Assembly: GCF_027533625.1 (NCBI RefSeq)
Contig: NZ_JAQAGZ010000021.1
Coordinates: forward strand, 62,001-126,000
Reading direction: 5' to 3'
Length of the DNA: 64,000 bases
Source: Paenibacillus gyeongsangnamensis
GTDB taxonomy: Bacteria > Bacillota > Bacilli > Paenibacillales > NBRC-103111
A model generated the notes under the pieces. That model was not told where the DNA came from, searched no databases, and saw nothing but the letters and a program-made list of their open reading frames with translations. The position numbers and the translations under genes were made by a program. Positions 61,098-64,000 of the stretch are shown piece by piece. The first letter of the stretch is position 1; each line of letters opens with the position of its first letter.

Positions 61098-62612
61098 TTA
61101 TTTGATCATATTTTTTCCTTCCTTGTTGTACCAGTCAGTCCAAAATTGAATGGCTTTATCCCCGCCTGCGGATCTCCAGCTCTTGACATAATCGTCCCAC
61201 GTCGAATCAATGTCGGCACTGCCCAACACTGCCTTCACCTTATATTCATCCGTTATTTTAGTGAGGCTGAAGCTGGAGAGCTCCGGATAATAAGGCAATG
61301 CAGCCTGCAGCTTATCGATTTGGCCGCTTGTATTCGCTCGATCGAGCCGCTCAATGGACGCTTTAGGATACACCAGGCTCAAATACGATTTCACCTCATC
61401 ATCGTATTGCCCCGGATTGACCATTGAGAAGCCCCAGTGCAGGGAATGCTTCTGCTTAAGGATTTCCGGCTTTCCGTTTGTCATCTTATACTCGTCACCC
61501 TCAACCCCAAGATAGAGCCATTTCTTTCCTTCATCCGAGCATACCCAATCAAAAAATTTCATAAGCACCTCTACATTCTTGCTCGTTGCCGGAATTCCAA
61601 TATAATGACGGTTAACGGAATTGTAGCTGAACTTGGAAGGCGACCCGTCCAGCTTGACCGGCGGATCGATCGAATCCCATACCTTGTCGATGGTGCCATC
61701 CTCATATCCTGGGATTTGATTGCCGTGCCAGAAGTTGGATGTGATCCCGTACTTTCCCGTCTTCATTTTGTCTATATAGATTTGCGTAGTGGTTGTTACA
61801 AATTCGGGATCGAGTAACTTGTCCTTGACCAATTTCCTCATAAACTTCAAATATTCTTTATATTCATTGGTAATTTCCGGGGGCGTTACTTTACCGTCTA
61901 TGATTTTATAGACATTGGCGTCATAAGCGGCGGCAAACATCTGTCCGACATAGTTCAGCCCGGAAATACTGAGGAACCCGAAGGTATCGTTTTTTCCGTT
62001 GCCGTCAGGGTCTTGCTCTGTAAACGCCTTCGCGACCTGATAGAAGTCATCGACGGTTTTGGGCGTTTTCAGATTCAGCTTTTGCATCCACAGCTTATTG
62101 ATGTAAACGGTCTGGTTGAGCGCATCGAACCGCGAATAAGGAAAGGCGTAAATCTTACCGTTCTGGGTGACGGGAAGGAAAGCTTCCTTCTTCATGTATT
62201 TAGCTATGTTGGGATACTTTGCCGTATCGTTGATATAAGGGGCAAGGTCAGTTAATAAGCCTTGACTGGCGAATTTGAGAATCGTGTCCCTGCTGCTGGT
62301 CATGAAAGCATCCGGCGGACTTCCCGATGCCATCACTATGTTCAGTTTATCATTGTAGATAGCGGAGCTGGGAGAGTCCATCTCCACCTTAACGCCGGTT
62401 TTTTTCTGCAAAAAATCAACATACTTGTTGTTAAGCAAGGTTCCTTCCGTCAAATCCACGTTAAAATCAAACATGTACTTTACGGTGACCGGTTTGTCTG
62501 GTGTTGCCACAGCTTGCGGCGGCTTTCCCTCCGAACTGCATCCTGTTAATGCAATCATGATGGCAGAAGTGCCAAACAGTGAAAAATGGAATCGTTTAGC
62601 ATATTTCCCCAT
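61098..62612 (-). CDS. Extracellular binding lipoprotein, LplA-like, without adjacent permeases
   Basis: About 504 residues from the ATG at 62612 (MGKYAKRFHFSLFG), after AAGGAGGGG. The lipobox is IALTGC with Cys25. The mature domain has VTVKYMFDFNVDLTEGTLLN and the acidic loop DPDGNGKNDTFGF. No permease gene follows. It lies upstream of the reductase, as the binding protein in block D does. Permeases may be encoded outside the window, or the protein may signal to the AraC protein encoded upstream. Confidence 0.9.
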   Translation of the reverse strand: MGKYAKRFHFSLFGTSAIMIALTGCSSEGKPPQAVATPDKPVTVKYMFDFNVDLTEGTLLNNKYVDFLQKKTGVKVEMDSPSSAIYNDKLNIVMASGSPPDAFMTSSRDTILKFASQGLLTDLAPYINDTAKYPNIAKYMKKEAFLPVTQNGKIYAFPYSRFDALNQTVYINKLWMQKLNLKTPKTVDDFYQVAKAFTEQDPDGNGKNDTFGFLSISGLNYVGQMFAAAYDANVYKIIDGKVTPPEITNEYKEYLKFMRKLVKDKLLDPEFVTTTTQIYIDKMKTGKYGITSNFWHGNQIPGYEDGTIDKVWDSIDPPVKLDGSPSKFSYNSVNRHYIGIPATSKNVEVLMKFFDWVCSDEGKKWLYLGVEGDEYKMTNGKPEILKQKHSLHWGFSMVNPGQYDDEVKSYLSLVYPKASIERLDRANTSGQIDKLQAALPYYPELSSFSLTKITDEYKVKAVLGSADIDSTWDDYVKSWRSAGGDKAIQFWTDWYNKEGKNMIK

Positions 62613-62714
62613 AACGTGACCCCTCCTTATTGTCTGGGCAAATGCCCTACTCCGAATGATAGGCAAACCGGCTGCAAAGATAAATGTCTATTAATTTAAA
62701 TTACTGCTTTAATT

Positions 62715-64000
62715 TTAGTTGTTTGTTGTACATATTTTTTGTACATCGCTTTTGACAGAAATAACGCTGGTCGTTCTTTTTATTTGATGCATACTGCGGA
62801 AAACGGCGGGTGTTACATCATGATTTTTTTTAAAATTGCGTATATAGGAATGCACCGTATCATAACCGCAAAGCCTGGCAATTTCCTGGATTGTCAGATC
62901 GGTTTCCTTTAGGAACGCCAAAGACTTCTCCACACGCAAATCATTCACGAAGTCAATGAAATTAAAGCCTAGATTCTTTTTGATAAAGCTGCTCAGGTAC
63001 GAAGGGTTCATATGAAATTCAGTGGCGAGGCTGCTTAAAGAAATGTTTTTATCAAAGTGGTTATGGATATATTGCAAAATCTGCTCCATGATAATGGTTT
63101 CCATGTTGTTTTCCATACTTTTCTTATAGTTGAACACTTGGTTGCACGCTTTCAGGATATAGGCCTTCTTTTCAGAAATCAGCTCATGACCATAAAGCAC
63201 CATGAAGATATCTTCCTGAAACACATCATTGACCGAGTAGCCTAGCTCTAAGATATACTTAACTATGCTGTACAAAATATTGGAATAGATCGCGTTCATC
63301 GCGTCCGGTAAAAAAAAATGATTGTAGACACTATCTTCAAATATTTTGTTCAAGCTTTTTTCAATTTCCTTGCTATCCCCTTTGCGGATGCAATCGGCGA
63401 TTCGATTGATTTCCCTAATCGGATAGATGTATGAATCTTTAGCCAGGAGGGGCTGGAAATCACAGCATTCGATAATTGAATTATTTCCAAATATTACCCG
63501 GTATTCCAGACCTTTGACCGCCTGGGCATACAAGCTGGAAATGTCCTTGATGTCGTTGGAAATATCCGTCAGCACCGCACAGACGGAAAGATTGAAGTTC
63601 TCTTCGATTTCTTTTTGCACATAACCGATAGTTTTCTTTAATTCGCCAATGACCTTCTCCTGCTTCTTGCCTGGTGAGATCGTTAATAATACGGCGATCT
63701 TATCGAGATCCGTCTTCACCACAAAAGGGATATTATCCAGCATCAGCATATATTTAATCGCTTTCAAAATTGATCGGCCGATTGTTTGGCGATCTTCATT
63801 CTGCGTGTTTTGCAAATATGTATAATAATCATTGATATGAAAGACGATAATGAGATAATCCTTATCAATCAGCTCGATCGTAAACTCCCGTGTCTTATGG
63901 ATGATTTCCTCCCTGGACGAAACCTTGCCCGTTAGAACATGAGAAATCAAAGATTCCCGCAAATCATCAATATTATCCATTAAATTCTGGTTATACCGGA
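62715..64000 (-). CDS. AraC-family regulator, N-terminal part outside window
   Basis: The frame is open to the right edge; the ATG at 63980 is preceded by in-frame codons (RYNQNL) without a stop or ribosome site, so the true start lies beyond. The visible 428 residues are a cytoplasmic linker domain (DYLIIVFHINDYYTYLQNTQ; FNLSVCAVLTDISNDIKDIS, like YesN-type regions) and a C-terminal AraC double helix-turn-helix (LATEFHMNPSYLSSFIKKNL, EIARLCGYDTVHSYIRNFKK). By analogy with the regulator of block D it is probably membrane-anchored. It probably activates block E. Confidence 0.85.
   Translation of the reverse strand, partial: RYNQNLMDNIDDLRESLISHVLTGKVSSREEIIHKTREFTIELIDKDYLIIVFHINDYYTYLQNTQNEDRQTIGRSILKAIKYMLMLDNIPFVVKTDLDKIAVLLTISPGKKQEKVIGELKKTIGYVQKEIEENFNLSVCAVLTDISNDIKDISSLYAQAVKGLEYRVIFGNNSIIECCDFQPLLAKDSYIYPIREINRIADCIRKGDSKEIEKSLNKIFEDSVYNHFFLPDAMNAIYSNILYSIVKYILELGYSVNDVFQEDIFMVLYGHELISEKKAYILKACNQVFNYKKSMENNMETIIMEQILQYIHNHFDKNISLSSLATEFHMNPSYLSSFIKKNLGFNFIDFVNDLRVEKSLAFLKETDLTIQEIARLCGYDTVHSYIRNFKKNHDVTPAVFRSMHQIKRTTSVISVKSDVQKICTTNN

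Noticed and set aside
1..64000. CRISPR array, rRNA or complete tRNA
   Set aside because: No regularly spaced repeats of 24-40 bases, no rRNA sequence and no full cloverleaf were seen; only the half-tRNA at 38863.

Overview
The window looks like a chromosomal segment of a Gram-positive, Paenibacillus-type bacterium. The grounds are the purine-rich Shine-Dalgarno sites, the many lipoprotein sugar-binding proteins with LplB/LplC- or MalF/MalG-type permeases, the YesM/YesN-type two-component pair, the large membrane-anchored AraC regulators and the many Gfo/Idh/MocA dehydrogenases. Genus is inferred from gene style only. Almost every intact gene lies on the minus strand, so operons read from high to low coordinate.

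The intact metabolic part falls into five blocks. (A) 1-6003: two permeases, histidine kinase, AraC-type response regulator and binding protein of one oligosaccharide importer. (B) 6169-14534: LacI regulator, two decayed enzyme remnants behind a perfect palindromic operator, then dehydrogenase, TIM-barrel isomerase, two permeases, binding protein and a second dehydrogenase. (C) 14647-21445: AraC regulator, GH4 glycosidase (alpha-galacturonidase-like), binding protein, MalF/MalG-type permeases and an acetyltransferase. (D) 44820-57206: membrane AraC regulator, binding protein, aldo/keto reductase, then a second complete importer, a dehydrogenase, a large unclassified glycoside-hydrolase-like protein and an amidohydrolase-fold protein. 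(E) 58059-64000: membrane AraC regulator (cut by the window edge), binding protein, aldo/keto reductase, metallo-beta-lactamase-fold hydrolase, a small Rieske protein and an amidohydrolase. D and E both begin with AraC - binding protein - aldo/keto reductase, and the two reductases are close paralogues.

Between B/C and D lies 22-44 kb of mixed content. 22.4-28.6 kb holds a glycolate oxidase locus (glcD, glcF, glcE) with a TIM-barrel protein and, upstream, a wrecked malate synthase G gene. 28.8-32.7 kb holds a broken TOTE-type primase-helicase next to two proteins that both end in a SEC-C zinc tail. 32.7-44.6 kb is a gene graveyard: fragments of UPF0158, cytochrome P450, IS66 TnpB, an IS1182-like transposase, a Nudix hydrolase split by a methyltransferase insertion, a tRNA-like half, a frameshifted surface protein, a complete but frameshifted IS630 element, and dispersed short repeats. 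Intact islands inside it are a possible toxin-antitoxin pair, a TIM-barrel glycosidase-like protein, a TylF-type methyltransferase, a small CxxC protein and a phosphodiester glycosidase.

No CRISPR array, rRNA or complete tRNA was seen. The best candidates for undescribed biology are the Rieske/MBL/amidohydrolase operon (E), its paralogous module in D, and the primase-helicase plus SEC-C neighbourhood.
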